In this document: in pieces, positions 29,335 to 40,651 of the stretch | Position numbering within the stretch: position 1 is the first letter of the stretch | Layout: each line of letters starts with the position of its first letter | DNA from: Maniola hyperantus | Lineage: Eukaryota; Arthropoda; Insecta; Lepidoptera; Nymphalidae | Assembly (NCBI RefSeq): GCF_902806685.2 | Contig: NC_048557.2 | Span: forward strand, 11,355,554-11,419,553 | Direction of reading: 5' to 3' | Length of the DNA: 64,000 nucleotides | Translations under genes and position numbers: made by a program | The notes under the pieces: generated by a model | Told to the model about the DNA's origin: nothing | Databases searched by the model: none | What the model saw: the letters and a program-made list of their open reading frames with translations, nothing else

Positions 29335-30486
29335 TGTGTTAAGTCAAAACACATTTAACAAAATATCGAGCTTGTGTAACTGTCTATGTTTAGCCTTATA
29401 CAAATTGGTTAAACACAAACACAAAAGAAGTTATTTAAACTATTAAATATACACAAGCAAAATACACAACAAAAACAATATTCTTAAGTCTATCCTAACT
29501 ATTTTATCAATTATGTTCCTATTCCAAAATATTGTTAATAATACAAGCACATATTATTACTATAGTAAACAAAATATAACAAAATAAAACTTCCCAAAAT
29601 TGAATAAATGATTGTAAGGTGCAGTATCACCTTTATGAGTACACAGTGTGTTACAACCTTTACAATTATAAAAGTAAACAGGCAGCAAAGTTGCAATGAA
29701 CTCTGACTAGCATATTATCTTTAAAAAAAAAACAAAGAGATTGTGCAATGGTTTGATGACTGTTACTTTACACTTTTAACACATAACCTAAAATACAACA
29801 AAATCTGTTTCTAAATGTCACTTTAAACTACCAGCATTCAATTAAACTTAACATGTTTTGTGTGTGAAGTAGCTTTTATCATAACCTTAACATAGCTCTA
29901 AACAAAATTTCAACAAAATAATGAAGTATCAAGTCACTGAAAAAAAATTGTTCATAACTTCATACTTGAACTTAGTGTAATCTCTGAATATAGTTTATAT
30001 ATTTAGTTTCACAAGTTGTAACTCTTAGTATTTATAAATGTATGTGTGTAACTAGTTAACAGCACATATCGTTTCAAAACTTTAATTATACTAAGTTACC
30101 GGAATTTTCAAACATAAGATGTACTTACTATTGAAAGCAATACCCAACAACAACTCAGTTAAGCAATGTTTATTACTAAACTGAAGGCAAACATTCACTT
30201 ATACACCTCCAAGGTAAGTCAAATAACATAATTGAACGGCATAAACACCATTTATAATGTGTTATTTAAATAAGAAACAACCACTGTTGGACTATACTCA
30301 GAAAATTACTTAAACTATCAAACAAAATTTCTAACTATTAGTTATTATTTAGTTAGTTAACCATAAAAAACAGCTTAGTGCTCTTTGCAATGTGTCACTA
30401 CTTAGAAAATTGTACAATCAGCGGAGTACATTTCATAAAATTCACAAAATTTCTCAAAATATACAGAAATAACTATATAAAAAAAC
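29335..30486 (-). other. Retrotransposon leader (5' UTR)
   Basis: About 1.15 kb of AT-rich sequence between primer site and gag ATG. No minus-strand frame of note. It probably includes the packaging signal, which cannot be located by eye. Confidence 0.55.
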
Positions 30487-30498
30487 GTTCGGGCGCCA
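30487..30498 (-). promoter_or_regulatory. Primer binding site, tRNA-Lys type
   Basis: Minus-strand TGGCGCCCGAAC begins two bases after the 5' LTR. It is complementary to the 3' end of tRNA-Lys(UUU) as known from other retroelements (12 bases), and the match then ends. Confidence 0.8.
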
Positions 30499-30500
30499 TT

Positions 30501-31998
30501 TGTAAGGGTGGTAAATTGGACGGAATAGAAATATACCCGGATACGGAATAATCTACCACCTTACAAAGATTAGAGGAAAAAAAAAATAATTTTAATTTAC
30601 TTTACTTGATCTATCTACCTAGTACAGAATAGAAGCTAGCCGTCGACTCCCTTGTAATGCATATGAGGTGTTATAAATGAAATTTGCTAGATGTTAGGCA
30701 AAATTGTTTTTAATGTAACTTTTACCGGGGTCGCTTAATACAGAATGATGGCTAATAATGCTTAGTTATTCTAGCTTAATGCCAAGACTTAATTTAGATA
30801 CATTAGAATGACTTAGGTAGATAGTACATAAGATCTATGTTTTAAATTTAAGATGCCATTGGCATGGAATAGACAATGACACAGTAAAATTCATAAAATT
30901 GTTTCAAAATAAAAGCTCAGTAGTAAAGACAGGGTTCTTACTGTACACATACACTAAGAAGGTTCACTAAACTGTTGCAGGATACAAACATTTGCTTACT
31001 TGTAGGTGCGAAGACTGCAAGGTAGCTGGACGGCATCGGCCAAGATCCAAAACTCAATTTATTTGATTCTTCACAACCGAAATGTTTCATTACAAAGATT
31101 TTCACCAAGTCTTATCCATAGCAATTAAGTTGTCAACGTGAATGTGCAAAAGAAATAAATACGAAAACCGAAAACGCAAACGGAAAACTAAAACGGAAAA
31201 CTGAAGCTAAACGTAAAACGTAAACGTAAAAACGAAAACCCTGTAACAAAGAAAAACAAGATTATAATTTGTGCTGTGTGAAAATTTCGACACGTGGAAT
31301 TTTCCCGATCAAACACAACTCACCTATTGAACTCCTGGCCACCAATGGTTTTCAGAAGTCCACCCACAACCCATTATCCTCATTTATTTGGGAAGATAAA
31401 ATAACTGGAACTGGAATGAAATCATAAAATTAGGATTTTCTCTAACCAAACCGCCATTTTGTCGAATCCACATTACTTGATTTTTCACTCACCATAATTG
31501 ATGAAACATTGAAATACGTTAGGATGACTAACTTTATACTATTGTATTTTCCCAGGCGAAGCCATGGGCGAAAAAGAGTGAGATTTTCCTGGAACGAAAA
31601 AAAATTCGTCTTCACATGTTGACTCCAGGAAAATTCTAAATCTCACCTATCGGTGTTGCCAGACGCAACCCGAGTGTCGCCGCTCTCATTTAGTTTGATC
31701 ATAAAGCCAATTCATTTTTGAATATTTGCGGAACCTAAGGATATATTATAAGAACCGTTTTGTTAATGACTTAACAATAAACAAATGATATTATGGTTTT
31801 ATTTAATTATTTTTGTTTTATTTTTACGACAATTGACAACGAAGCAAACGCCATCTATTGTGGCTCGAATGAACTCTGAACATCGACCCACGCGTAGTTC
31901 TGCACCTTGATGCTAGGTGGCACCAACATACTTTGAACAAAATAGATTTTAATTAAAAGCGAAACGCTAATTAGTAGTTCAAAATTTACAACGTCACA
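30501..31998 (-). repeat. 5' LTR (right in window), 1498 bases
   Basis: Same sequence as 22558-24055. As the upstream LTR it should carry promoter and start site. A TTCTTATAATATATCC stretch on the minus strand (about 31757-31737) is a possible TATA region. Confidence 0.95.
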
Positions 31999-32037
31999 CA
32001 AACAAACACACTTTCGCATTTATAATAAGGGTACCTA
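31999..32037 (-). mobile_element. Hel-1 5' end, other half of the split copy
   Basis: Begins with the right CAAA duplicate (31999-32002) and continues CAAACACACTTTCGCATTTA, the normal Hel-1 5' region. Confidence 0.75.
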
Positions 32038-32090
32038 CTGATATCACATTTGTATAGTTTTTGTGTGCTTAAGTTTAGTAAGTACTAAAA

Positions 32091-32181
32091 CTTGGTACGA
32101 CAATAGTTCAACAGGTATGATCCGAACCTTAAACTCTTCCGATACCAGTCCACCCCTTCACATTTGAGCTATTGAGGCTCA
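32091..32181 (-). mobile_element. SINE-B head, degenerate
   Basis: Minus strand GAGCCTCAATAGCTCAAATG to TGAACTATTGTCGTACC, with a poor box B. Confidence 0.55.
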
Positions 32182-32489
32182 AGAGAAGATTTTTCAATAT
32201 ATTTAGATGAAACAGGGCGCGGCGTCCGACAAAAGGCCTTTGAGAGTTCTCGTTAATATCCGATGAGGTCGATATTATTCGATATCCAGCATGCAAATAA
32301 GATGCTTTGATGAAATTCTCATCTAATCACGACATTATGTCATTGTAATCAAATTTTTTCGAAAACATACCTACACAGGGGGATTCCAACATCAATGACC
32401 TACACGAAGCGTTGAAAGGAAGAAAGAAAAGAAAACTTTTTTTTATTTGATCACTACACTCCACTACTAATTTTCTTCTCAGACCTGGG
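32182..32489. other. No recognised feature
   Basis: Unassigned sequence. Confidence 0.4.
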
Positions 32490-32640
32490 CGCGTTTGGAA
32501 CCCTCGTAGCTTTAGTTTTAAGTTCGCGTTAAAATTGTCACCACTATCATCTTACAAATGCAACAACCGACTATCAAAAAGTGTAATTTATTACCTATTT
32601 TAAATAAACCATTTGATTTAATTTGATTTGAATGAACACC
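32490..32640 (+). repeat. Tail-D retroposon 3' end
   Basis: GGCGCGTTTGGAACCCTCG to a TTTGATTTAATTTGATTTG tail. The best parallel is 60786-60930. Confidence 0.65.
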
Positions 32641-32720
32641 AAAATAAACCTTAAAAGTAAAACTAATCAAATCAATCTACATAATTATACTGACAAGTTA
32701 AAAAATATCTACACTATATA

Positions 32721-33485
32721 TCTACACTATAATATTATAAAGAGGAAAACTTTGTTTGTTTGTTTGTTTGTTTGTTTGTTTGTTTGTACTGAATAGGCTC
32801 AAAAACTACTGGACCGATTTTAAAAATTCTTTCACCATTCGAAAGCTACATTATCCACGAGTAACATAGGCTATATTTTATTTTGGAAAAAAATAGGGTT
32901 CCGTAAGATATTTGGGTTTTTCGGACACAAGGTGTAAAAAATCAACCAGAAAAGTTACTTATTTTGCGTACGCTGCCTAAACTATAAAAGATAGAACCAT
33001 AAAATGTTCTAATTAATTGTAGATCTTATAAATATCTACAAAAAAGTCCGCGACACACTATACCCATCTATGTCGAGTGAGGCACAGCAACCATTTTTTT
33101 ATTTAAAAATCTTGAATTTTTTTTGGACTACATTTAAACGCGTTTATTTTACTCATGCTATTAATCCTTATCAAAATAAATGATTTCATCACTAAGAACA
33201 GTTTATGGAGATAATATTTGGTCTTTGAATGATTAAAATTGGACGTTTGGTTTTGAAGTTATGGCGAAATTAAAATATTACGATTTCTGCTGCACGGCCC
33301 GTTGTATTATTATATAAAGAGGTAATGTCGTTAAGTTTGTTTGTAGGGGGTAATCTTTAGAACTACTGAACCGATTTTAAAAATTCTTTCACCAGTAGAA
33401 AGCTACATTATTCCTGAGTGACATAGGCTATACGGGATCTTTAAAAACCTAAATCTACGCGGGCGAAGCCGCGGGGATCAGCTAG
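32721..33485 (+). mobile_element. Hel-3 composite element, first tandem copy
   Basis: TCTACACTATAATATTATAAA start, long (GTTT)n tract, two related Hel-3 blocks in series, and the end GCCGCGGGGATCAGCTAG. It is followed without a gap by an almost identical copy. Confidence 0.75.
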
Positions 33486-34225
33486 TAATATTATAAAGAG
33501 GAAAACTTTGTTTGTTTGTTTGTTTGTTTGTACTGAATAGGCTCAAAAACTACTGGACCGATTTTAAAAATTCTTTCACCATTCGAAAGCTACATTATCC
33601 ACGAGTAACATAGGCTATATTTTATTTTGGAAAAAAATAGGGTTCCGTAAGATATTTGGGTTTTTCGGACACAAGGTGTAAAAAATCAACCAGAAAAGTT
33701 ACTTATTTTGCGTACGCTGCCTAAACTATAAAAGATAGAACCATAAATGTTCTAATTAATTGTAGATCTTATAAATATCTACAAAAAAGTCCGCGACACA
33801 CTATACCCATCTATGTCGAGTGAGGCACAGCAACCATTTTTTTATTTAAAAATCTTGAATTTTTTTTGGACTACATTTAAACGCGTTTATTTTACTCATG
33901 CTATTAATCCTTATCAAAATAAATGATTTCATCACTAAGAACAGTTTATGGAGATAATATTTGGTCTTTGAATGATTAAAATTGGACGTTTGGTTTTGAA
34001 GTTATGGCGAAATTAAAATATTACGATTTCTGCTGCACGGCCCGTTGTATTATATAAAGAGGTAATGTCGTTAAGTTTGTTTGTAGGGGGTAATCTTTAG
34101 AACTACTGAACCGATTTTAAAAATTCTTTCACCAGTAGAAAGCTACATTATTCCTGAGTGACATAGGCTATACGGGATCTTTAAAAACCTAAATCTACGC
34201 GGGCGAAGCCGCGGGGATCAGCTAG
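33486..34225 (+). mobile_element. Hel-3 composite element, second tandem copy
   Basis: It repeats the first copy with only a shorter (GTTT)n tract and small indels (ATAAAATG against ATAAATG, ATTATTATA against ATTATA). It begins TAATATTATAAAG and lacks the TCTACACTA start. Confidence 0.75.
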
Positions 34226-34446
34226 TCCATACTAATATTATAAATGCGAAATTGTGTCTGTCTGTCTGTCTGTCTGCTAGCTTTTCACGGCCCAACAGTT
34301 CAACCGATTTTGATGAAATTTAGTACTGAGATAGCTTACATCCCGAGGAAGGACATAGGCTACTTTTGATCCTGGAAAATCAAAGAGTTCCCTCGGGATT
34401 TAAAAAAATGTAAGTTCACGCGGACGGAGTCGCGGGCATCATCTAG
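34226..34446 (+). mobile_element. Full-length Hel-1 copy abutting Hel-3
   Basis: It starts TCCATACTAATATTATAAA directly after the CTAG of the preceding element and ends GCGGGCATCATCTAG. Confidence 0.75.
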
Positions 34447-34751
34447 TACTAAATAAAGTGACCAAATATAGGTCTCCCACTCAGCATCATGCTGCAACAA
34501 GCTGCAGCGCTGGTTTTCAGTGGGAGCCTTAACAAGTGACGTCACAGACGAGGTATTTACCTAGTACAGTATCTTATACGTTGTCGCTCAAGGTTTCTGC
34601 ACCTCCGGCAACCGTGTTCTCTGCCATGTAGTATATAGGTGGGCCACGTCTTAACCCGCTTCCATCTTGGACTGATTGCAGCCATGGGCTTACTTGTAAT
34701 GGTATAAAAAACATTGCTGTTTTCTATTCATTTTCATTTTTCATTTTTTAA
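34447..34751. other. Spacer with LINE 3' UTR scrap
   Basis: GCTGCAGCGCTGGTTTTCAG near 34500 matches the LINE 3' UTR at 20930. The rest is unassigned. Confidence 0.4.
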
Positions 34752-34922
34752 AAGAATATGAGCCGAATTAATTGCTGACTAATATTCTCCTTTCAACTCC
34801 AACTAAGCGTAAAGCTTGTGTTAGGAGTAGGTACGACAATAGACGGACGTAACGGATGGGATTTGAACCGGCGGCCTTTCGGTTTTCAGTTCGCTCCTTT
34901 AACCGTTGAGCTGTCGAGGCTC
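34752..34922 (-). mobile_element. SINE-B copy
   Basis: Minus strand GAGCCTCGACAGCTCAACGG, CGCCGGTTCAAATCCCATCC, to GGAGAATATTAGTCAGC. Well preserved. Confidence 0.7.
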
Positions 34923-35016
34923 TGAAACTTTTGCACTACAAATATAGTAAATGATTAGCGAGAAAAGTGCAAACTCATCTTGCCTGATATCTCTAGAGCC
35001 TGTCGGAATGGCAAGA

Positions 35017-35060
35017 GGTAAAGGGGTAGGGGTAGAGGTAGAGGTAGGGGTAGGGGGTAG
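35017..35060. repeat. GGGGTA / GAGGTA low-complexity tract
   Basis: Short imperfect hexamer run. It is not the insect telomere repeat TTAGG. Confidence 0.6.
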
Positions 35061-35246
35061 TGACAATTCCTTGCTTCTCATTACGCCAGCTGGGAATTGT
35101 TGCATTTAATACAATGAAATTAAAAGCTCGGATTGTATTCTTAAACGTACAAATTTCATCGTTATTGTATTTGAATTATACCTAAGAACTTCTTTTGATA
35201 TCTTAAGTAGATGATGCCCGCGACTTGTCGGTCGGTGCATTGTTTT

Positions 35247-35672
35247 TAGGGTTCCGTACCTCAAAAGGAGAAAAGAAACGATCACTTTAATGTCCGTCTG
35301 TCCGTCGTGTTTGTCAAGAAAACCTATAAGGTACTTCCCGTTGACCTAAAATCATGAAATTTGGTAGGTAGGTTTGGTCTTAGAGCACAAATAAAGGTAA
35401 AAATCCGAAAACCCTGAATTTGTGATTACAGCACAAAAAAAAATCAAAATGTGCTCATGAACAAAAAATTTTTTTTTTTCAATTTTAAAAGTAAGATGAC
35501 TATACAAAATGTGGTGTCATATGGAAGGCCTTTACCTGCACTTTCTAAAACATATTTTTATTTATTTTTATGCATAATAGTTTTTGATTTATCCTGCAAA
35601 ATGTCGAAAAAATGCGACTGTAGTACCTACGGAACCCTCGGTATGCGAGCCTGACACGCACTTGGCCAGATT
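35247..35672 (+). mobile_element. FP-family element, near complete
   Basis: TTTAGGGTTCCGTACCTC to CGCACTTGGCCAGATTTTC, with the TTCCCGTTGACCTAAAATC and TTTATGCATAATAG blocks. Good reference copy with 36590-36990. Confidence 0.65.
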
Positions 35673-35754
35673 TTCTTATTCCTAAGTGTTTTTCTTATTA
35701 CTTAAGTGACAAAAAGCAACTATTTATCGAATTAGAGCAGTAAATCAGGCCTAA

Positions 35755-35940
35755 TCATCATCATGATCAACCCATAGCCATACTAATCACGGGTCTCCTC
35801 TCAGATTGGAATGGTCTAAGCCATAGTGTGCCACGCTGGCGCAGTCCGGATTGGCAGACTTCACACACCTTTGAGAACGTGGAAAACAATCAAGTATACC
35901 GGTTTCCTCACGGTGTTTTTCATTCACATATAGGTAACTC
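35755..35940 (-). mobile_element. SINE-A 3' part
   Basis: (CAT)n, then ACGGGTCTCCTCTCAGATTG to TTTCCTCACGGTG. It lies back to back with the next copy. Confidence 0.65.
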
Positions 35941-35947
35941 TGCAGCT

Positions 35948-36300
35948 GCAGCTGTGATAGCCTAGTGGTTAGGACGTCCGCCTTCTAATCGGAGGTCGGG
36001 GGTTCGATCCCGGGCACGCACCTCTAACTTTTCGGAGTTATGTGCGTTTTAATTAATTAAATATCACTATTTTAATCAATAATATATAATATATAATTAA
36101 TATAAATAATATATATTTTAATCATTAAACCTGCATGCCTGAGAGTTCTCCATAATGTTCTGAAAGGTGTGTGAAGTCTAACAATCCGCACATGGCCAGC
36201 GCGGTAGACTATGGCCAAAACCCTTCTCATTCTGACTTCTGAGAGGAGACCCGTGCTCTGTAGTGAGCCGGCGATGGGTTGATCATGATAGGTAACTTTG
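35948..36300 (+). mobile_element. Full-length SINE-A copy (reference)
   Basis: Head GCTGTGATAGCCTAGTGG (box A), GGGGGTTCGATCCCGGGC (box B), middle GAGTTCTCCATAATGTTC, end GGCGATGGGTTGATCATG. The head resembles a tRNA with RNA polymerase III promoter boxes. The body is retroposon sequence, so it is not a tRNA gene. An AT-rich (TATAAT)n run replaces part of the middle. Confidence 0.75.
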
Positions 36301-36589
36301 AAAAGTAAGACATGCGTCCCCAAAATCGAATCTTGGACCTCCCGACTCGGAGGCCGACGTTGCGGCTCCACTCCTGCGGAACTAAACCAGGCCCACTATT
36401 GCTATATCGATACAATAGCTATTGATACGGGATCATATCAATTTAATGGTAAGACGGTTTCACACACAATTTGCGGGTTAGATGGAGTATGAAGTACAAA
36501 TGGACCGTGTGATGGATGCCTCACTGTCTATGTAGAGGGATCATTTCAATAGCTTGTGCGGTCTGTACTCAACACAACACAAAAAGTAA

Positions 36590-36990
36590 AAAGGATTCAC
36601 TTGGTTGTCTGTCTGTCGTCGTGTCTGTTAAGAAACCTATAGAGTTCTTCCCGTTGACATAGAATAATAAAATTTGACAGATATTATGTAGGGTCTACAA
36701 GACAAGGGCACCAGTAAAGGGAAAAATCCGAAAAATCCGAAAACCGTGAATTTGTGGTTCCATCACGAAAAAAATATTAAAATAATATGTTCGTGAACAA
36801 ATTCAACTTTCAAACTAAGATTAGTACACCAAGTGGGGTATTTTATAAAGGGCTTTACCTGTAGATTTAAAAACAGATTTTTATTTGTTTTTACACATAC
36901 TAGTTTTTGCCTTGCAAAATGCAAAATGTCGAAAAATTACTTCTGTGGTACGGAACCCTCGGTGCGCGAGGCTGACTCGCACTTGGCTCG
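36590..36990 (+). mobile_element. FP-family element, 5' truncated
   Basis: TTCACTTGGTTGTCTGTCTG to CGCACTTGGCTCGTTTTTTC. Confidence 0.6.
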
Positions 36991-37069
36991 TTTTTTCTTG
37001 TTATTATTCATCTTATATTGCTTCCAAGTTCTAAGTATTGCCGACACTACGTTAGCGTCGATTTGTATT

Positions 37070-37265
37070 TTAAAAAATCTCTTTGATTTTCCAGGATTAA
37101 AAATTGCCTAGATAGGTACTTACCTATGTCAATCTCAAGGTCTTTAAACTATATTAATTTAAAAAAATCACGCCGATCCACTGCTCCATTGTGGCGTGAT
37201 TGAAGGACAAACCAACCAACTAATAAAAACAAACAAACACACTTTCGCATTTATAATATGGGTAT
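37070..37265 (-). mobile_element. Hel-1 5' two-thirds
   Basis: Minus strand TACCCATATTATAAATGCG to CTGGAAAATCAAAGAG. The 3' hairpin is missing. Confidence 0.6.
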
Positions 37266-37514
37266 ATGATATCGGAATTAAGTAACGTAAGCATTTCTTT
37301 AATGTTTTATAAAAATGGCCTTCTTTAAAATTAAGCAATTATAATATAACTTCTCGTCAAATTAAAACATTAACAAAACAACGGGCATCTTGGAGAAAAC
37401 AATGAAAACCTTACAAATGGGAAATGAAAGCAAAAAATGGCGGAAAGCGAACGCTAAAGCGGCTGGGAAATATAATGGATGAAATATATACGAGAAACTG
37501 TCTTTGACTTTTTT
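37266..37514. other. No recognised feature
   Basis: Unassigned sequence. Confidence 0.35.
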
Positions 37515-37630
37515 ATTCATTATAGGTAGACGCTTGACCACAATCACACCTGGTGGGAAGTGATAATGTGGCCTAAGATAGGACGCGTTTACCTAGAAGA
37601 TGCCTATTCACTCTTGTTTTAAAGACTTTG
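37515..37630 (+). repeat. Retroposon fragment
   Basis: TAGGTAGACGCTTGACCACA to GATGCCTATTCACTCTTG. The longer copy is at 58170-58470. Confidence 0.5.
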
Positions 37631-37679
37631 TAGTTTGCTTAATTATATAAGGAATAAACTCGTCATACCTACTTGGATA

Positions 37680-37862
37680 CATCATCATCATCGACCCATC
37701 GCCGGGCCACTACTGAGCACGGGGTCCTCTCTCAGAATGAGAAGAGTTCAGGCGAAAGTTTACCACGCTGGTCCACTGCGGATTGACTCACTTTTTATAG
37801 AAAATTATGTTGAACTTCAGGCATGCAGGTTTCCTCATGGTGTTCTCTATTTTACTCACCAT
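37680..37862 (-). mobile_element. SINE-A 3' part
   Basis: (ATC)n, CCCATCGCCGGGCCACTAC to GCAGGTTTCCTCATGGTG. Confidence 0.6.
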
Positions 37863-37945
37863 CAAAGCTCCAAGGTATTTTTAAATGTTTAAAACGCGTA
37901 TAGCCTCGAAAAAGGTGCGTGCCTGGCATCAAACCAATCTCATCA

Positions 37946-38029
37946 TCTAAATATATAAAAGGAAAAGGTGACTGATTGGCCGACTAATGACTGACTGACT
38001 GACTGATCTATCAACGCACGCATAAGCTA
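37946..38029 (+). mobile_element. Hel-2 copy with a large internal deletion
   Basis: The 5' end (TCTAAATATATAAAAGG, GACTGACTGACTGATC) is joined directly to the 3' end GCATAAGCTAG. 84 bases are left of about 220. Confidence 0.65.
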
Positions 38030-38042
38030 GTGAATAAATCTA

Positions 38043-38211
38043 TCTATACTATTATATTAAGAGGTAATGTCGTTAAGTTTGTTTGTAGGGGGTAATCTCT
38101 GGAACTACTGAACCGATTTTGAAAATTCTTTCACCAATAGAAAGCTACATTATTCCTGAATGACATAGGCTATATTATATACACGCGGGCGAAGACGCGG
38201 GGATCAGCTAG
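38043..38211 (+). mobile_element. Hel-3 short form
   Basis: TCTATACTATTATATTAAGAG to ACGCGGGGATCAGCTAG. It corresponds to the second block of the composite copies at 32721 and 33486. Confidence 0.7.
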
Positions 38212-38273
38212 TATCAAATAAAGTAACAATATAATCGCCGTTCTTATTAGAAATTTTGTCTTACTAGAACATA

Positions 38274-38356
38274 GCGGACACACTGGACACTGGACACATA
38301 GCGGACACACTGGACACATAGCGGACACATAGGACACATAGCGGACACACTGGACG
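38274..38356. repeat. Minisatellite of GGACACATAGC / GGACACACT units
   Basis: Four to five imperfect units of about 20 bases (CATAGCGGACACACTGGACA). No coding meaning inferred. Confidence 0.75.
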
Positions 38357-39294
38357 TGTGTCTTGATTATTAGTATAGTTAAATAGTAGGTCCAAGATAG
38401 TAAGTTGAACAGCAGGTGGTCTAATCGCTAAAACAGACATCTCTCCCAGGTTACCTGAGTAGAGGATATAAAATATTGTGGCGGTTACCACAATAGAAAC
38501 TAGATGGCGCTGTTCAATCGATGACGTAGTCCCGAACAAATGTACCGCCGATGGTAATCGCACTAACGGAGTTTTCTGCAATCTGGACTATATATAGAAG
38601 TTTCAAGACAACCAACCGCTCGGTGGGAGATCTCCCCTTTGGTACGGTCGAGCCTGCACACCGCTCCCGTACAATATAAATGAAGCGAAAGGGTGTATTC
38701 AAATATTCGAAAACACACCGAAGTTATGTAATTTCATATTATTTTTCTACGTGCGATGAAACCGCGTAATAAAAAGGTACATTCCCAGGGACCCTTCAAA
38801 ATTAAAACATGGGCAATGATATAAAAATATGCATTTAAAACAAAACCACGTCCACACAATCTGATTACAGCAAAGTGAATATAAGGGCCTGCGCACACCA
38901 GCTCCTTTTGTCCGCGGAGGACATAAATACCCGAAGAGTAGATAAAATGTCAAAAATCAGAATTAAAATTTATTTATGACATGTAGGACAACTAGTGTCT
39001 TTCAGGTTCTGAATGCAGTATCTACTGAGAAGAGCCGACATGAAACTCAGTTAGGTACTCTTTGGAAATCATAAAGTATCTAACTTGACTCAGTAGTTTA
39101 CGCACTACGGTGGAACATACATATAAACATTACTTACATTATGTCTAAGTTTGCATGGTGTAGCCGCCTATAATTTTAATTTTATATAATAACTTAGCAC
39201 CTAGACCTAGGATTTGAATAATGTAATATTTTTTTTGTATGATTCTGTTAGTGGTTCAGTAAAAAATGAAAATAAAATAAAATACAAAGACTGC
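38357..39294. other. Unassigned, with a possible TATA-type start
   Basis: TATATATAG at about 38589-38597 follows AACTAGATGGCGCTG and GTAATCGCACTAACGG. It is followed by AACCAACCGCTCGGTGGGAG. It might be the start of an element or a promoter, but no exon or donor is visible. The rest holds nothing recognisable. Confidence 0.35.
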
Positions 39295-39420
39295 TAAAAA
39301 AAATTTGCAAATTGGTCCAGAAACCTCGAAAGAATCGGTGTACATATATTTAAAAAAAAAAAAACCGGCCCAATTGAGAACCACCTCCTTTTTGGAAGTT
39401 GGTTAAAAACCATAACCCTT
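39295..39420 (-). repeat. AACCGACTTC-type repeat, short
   Basis: Minus strand AACCAACTTCCAAAAAGGAGG through poly(T) to CAATTTGCAAATTTTTTTT. Confidence 0.5.
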
Positions 39421-40371
39421 CCTTTTGGTTTTGCCATAGTCAGGGAAAAAAGTAGCCCGAGATTGTCCGTGCAGGCTATTATAAGGCTGTGTACACAATG
39501 CCGGTAATTTCCATACAAATTACACGCGCAGATGGGAGACTTCAACAAATACAAATGAAATTTAATTACAAAATACTTGACATTAAAAATTAATTGCATT
39601 TTTAATAAGTGAGATTGATTGTACCACAGTATTTCTTCGTCGTTGAATAAGACAATAAAATTATTGCCATGAAAAATTTCAAAATGAAACGGGCAGTTTT
39701 CAAAATAAGTAGTAGTAGGTACATTACAGTTCAGGCCGAAAATAAATTGCCGGCCGAATAACATTTGCATTCTGGAAGGACGTGGCGAAGCCAAGGAAAG
39801 GACTTCCCAAGTGATTTTGGAAGCACGAGGCGCCAGCCGAGTCCTTTTAAACTAAACGAGGTCGTTAATTTCTATTTCGGCTGAGACTTGTGAACCTTTT
39901 CTCCCACTTGCGAGGAAAAAGCTTATTTTACGTTGGTTCATTACCGTGAACTGACAATGTAATCATATATAGTGTTTCTCCGAGAAGACTTTTGCGATTT
40001 GTTTATCTTTTAAGGCAGTGAAGCAAAAGTAAAGTATAGGTCGTTATATTATCAGAAAAAGCTGATAGTATCATCACTTACCATCCAGTGAAACCGTGCT
40101 CAAAGCGCGAGCCCACCTGGAATTAAAACCCTCTTCATATCCCGCGACATTGTCACATTGCGTAGTAAGCACATTACATACAAATTAAACACGTACCAAG
40201 AATCAGTACAATAGGAGCAGATGTAAAGCTGAGTACACAATAGCGGCATTTCCATACAAATTGAATGCTGCTTCGCCAAATATTAAACTAATTTCATTTC
40301 GACTCGGGACATTCATTTTTTTATATTAATTTAATTTCTGTGCTATTATTAGAATATGCTACGTGATCACT
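39421..40371. other. Mostly unassigned
   Basis: A chance open frame on the minus strand (39794-39294) runs into the neighbouring repeat and has no domain. Two related blocks, ACACAATGCCGGTAATTTCC (39495) and ACACAATAGCGGCATTTCC (40236), suggest a diverged dispersed sequence. Confidence 0.4.
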
Positions 40372-40542
40372 ACTCATATTTTAAATGCGAAAGTGTGTTT
40401 GTTTGTTGGTTTGTCCTTCAATCACGTCGCAACGGAAATCTGGGAAAGTGATATAGGCTACTTTTTATCCCGCAAAATCAAAGAGTTCCCACGAAATTTC
40501 AGAACCAAAATTCATCCAAACGAAGTCGCGGGCATCAGCTAG
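40372..40542 (+). mobile_element. Hel-1 copy with internal deletion
   Basis: CTCATATTTTAAATGCGAAAG to GCGGGCATCAGCTAG. Confidence 0.65.
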
Positions 40543-40549
40543 TACTAAA

Positions 40550-40630
40550 AGCGGTGATAGCCTAGTGGTTAAGACGCCGCCTCCTATTCTGGAGGTCGAA
40601 GGTTCGATCCCGGACACACACCTCTTATGA
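40550..40630 (+). mobile_element. SINE-A head
   Basis: GCGGTGATAGCCTAGTGG and AGGTTCGATCCCGGACAC, truncated after CACACCTCTTATG. It faces the next, inverted copy. Confidence 0.7.
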
Positions 40631-40651
40631 TGTGGCTGAAACTCTATGCTA

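Larger units (their letters stand above)
22558..31998 (-). mobile_element. Complete Ty3/gypsy-type LTR retrotransposon
   Basis: 9441 bases on the minus strand: 5' LTR 31998-30501, primer site 30498-30487, leader, gag 29334-28066, pol to 24881, polypurine tract 24069-24059, 3' LTR 24055-22558. Domain order protease, reverse transcriptase, RNase H, integrase places it in Ty3/gypsy rather than Ty1/copia. It has no env frame between pol and the 3' LTR (825 bases), so it is a retrotransposon rather than an errantivirus. LTR identity and unbroken frames suggest a recent insertion that may still be competent. The lineage within Ty3/gypsy was not determined. Confidence 0.95.

Noticed and set aside
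32721..34225. CRISPR-like or satellite array
   Set aside because: Only two long units with Helitron-like ends; no short regular spacers.
35017..35060. Telomere-like repeat
   Set aside because: Units are GGGGTA and GAGGTA, not the insect TTAGG, and the tract is only about 44 bases.
35948..36022. tRNA-like sequence with GGTTCGATCCC
   Set aside because: Head of a SINE-A element; many copies, no independent tRNA gene.
39294..39794. 166-codon open frame on the minus strand
   Set aside because: No domain, composition like AT-rich noise, and its last third is inside a dispersed repeat shared with 13365-13455.
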